From Nitrososphaerales archaeon TH526 (GTDB lineage Archaea > Thermoproteota > Nitrososphaeria > Nitrososphaerales > Nitrososphaeraceae): a stretch of DNA of 5,776 nt. The stretch covers positions 1-5,776 of the forward strand of contig JAATVR010000732.1 in NCBI GenBank assembly GCA_014523665.1, given 5' to 3'. Positions 5,172 to 5,776 of this stretch are shown piece after piece. A program made the translations under genes and the position numbers. The notes under the pieces were generated by a model. The model was not told the DNA's origin. It did not search any database and was given only the letters and a program-made list of their open reading frames with translations. Positions within the stretch are counted from its first letter, which is position 1. Each line of letters opens with the position of its first letter.

Positions 5172-5762
5172 GCGCAAAAGGCAAAGGTATCACCAAACAC
5201 TATTAAGGCAATCTCAAATCAAGCAGGTCTTGACGAAACTACTTCCATATCATCCAGAGCTTTCGAACTTTATGTCCAGCAAAAGACTCCAGTGGAAGTA
5301 GCTATTGCGTTAAATATAGAAGCTGAAAAAGCAATACAGTACCACCAACAGTACTTCATGCTTTTAGGACTTACTGAATTCACCAAGATCTATATCCAGA
5401 TCAAGGAAAACCCTTGGCTATACGTGAACCTTGCCAAACTAGTTCAGAATGCAAAAATAGGTGAAGGTGAAGTAGTGGAATTACTTAAAATCGCAAACGG
5501 ATATCTTCCCCGGGTTAGATTAGAATATGATAGACTCAAAGAGGAAAAAAGTTCTCTGCAAGCCGAAATAAATTCATGGAGAACTGAATTAAACAATATA
5601 GCTCGAACATATCAGCAATTCGTCGATCGAAATATCGAATTAAAAAAGAGAGAAGATGAGCTCCAACTGTCTATTAATCAATTGGAAGCCAAAGAGGCGG
5701 AATTAAATGAGTCATCATCTCGGACATTACAAGCACCTCATATTGAAGATGGTATATCTTGA
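5103..5762 (+). CDS. HTH and coiled-coil protein of a Nitrososphaerales paralogous family
   Basis: The first 42 residues form a sigma-region-4/resolvase-like helix-turn-helix: KKQKEALVLAMLEKGESYRD, then IAQKAKVSPNTIKAISNQAG as the turn and recognition helix. Residues 52-85 look like a second HTH-like unit (RAFELYVQQKTPVEVAIALN). Residues 90-132 are helical, and about 138-205 form a heptad-rich coiled coil (EYDRLKEEKSSLQAEI and onward), likely for dimerisation. This matches, from memory, a large paralogous family of Nitrososphaera and Nitrosocosmicus genomes with no established function. A DNA-binding regulator or nucleoid-associated role is plausible. The ATG lies at the position conserved in the upstream remnant. 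The gene is complete and ends 14 bases before the window edge. It has its own conserved upstream region, so it is probably transcribed apart from the replication cluster. Confidence 0.82.
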   Translation: MDKKQKEALVLAMLEKGESYRDIAQKAKVSPNTIKAISNQAGLDETTSISSRAFELYVQQKTPVEVAIALNIEAEKAIQYHQQYFMLLGLTEFTKIYIQIKENPWLYVNLAKLVQNAKIGEGEVVELLKIANGYLPRVRLEYDRLKEEKSSLQAEINSWRTELNNIARTYQQFVDRNIELKKREDELQLSINQLEAKEAELNESSSRTLQAPHIEDGIS

Positions 5763-5776
5763 AACAAGGTTTAGAC

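Noticed and set aside
4948..5196. Minus-strand ORF of 82 codons across the repeat
   Set aside because: It is antisense to the conserved upstream element and the start of the 5103 gene; Cys/Phe/Tyr-rich with no recognisable fold.
1..5776. CRISPR array, toxin-antitoxin pair or known defence system
   Set aside because: There are no regularly spaced repeats, Cas motifs or nuclease/toxin motifs. The small regulator at 536 has no toxin partner beside it.

Overview
The window looks archaeal. It most resembles an AT-rich soil ammonia-oxidising archaeon of the Nitrososphaerales (a Nitrosocosmicus-like lineage). This rests on recalled protein family likeness, not a search. The clearest marker is the last gene (5103-5762): an N-terminal helix-turn-helix, a second HTH-like segment and a C-terminal coiled coil, as in a paralogous family abundant in these genomes. 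The short, overlapping genes and the replication proteins suggest an integrated plasmid- or virus-like element. No integrase, capsid gene, tRNA or attachment site is visible.

Layout. 87-365 (minus; open frame to 485) is a winged-helix regulator lacking a convincing start. 486-535 is a divergent promoter region. A rightward gene cluster follows: a ribbon-helix-helix-like protein (536-793), a possible 39-residue Cys-containing ORF (786-905), a replication-type ATPase split between 899-2326 and 2293-2865, an archaeo-eukaryotic primase (AEP)-like protein (2862-3686) and a Cys-rich zinc-finger-like protein (3690-4523). Junctions overlap or lie within a few bases, so this reads as one operon. 4524-5102 is mostly non-coding. 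It holds a terminator-like poly-T, a minus-strand coding-like relic and two copies of a promoter-plus-gene-start segment exactly 252 bp apart. The left copy drives only a 22-codon remnant; the right copy leads into the intact gene at 5103.

How the genes fit: the ATPase (with C-terminal winged helix) and the primase form a plausible initiation, unwinding and priming module. The ribbon-helix-helix and winged-helix proteins would be its regulators, and the zinc-finger protein an accessory nucleic-acid-binding factor.

The main observation is reading-frame damage in this module. The ATPase has a clear -1 frame break near 2270-2275. The primase N-terminus appears to continue in another frame (2786-2890) behind a good Shine-Dalgarno. 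The minus-strand regulator is open upstream but has no start. Either the element is decaying, the assembly has indel errors, or some shifts are functional; raw reads and homologs would decide.
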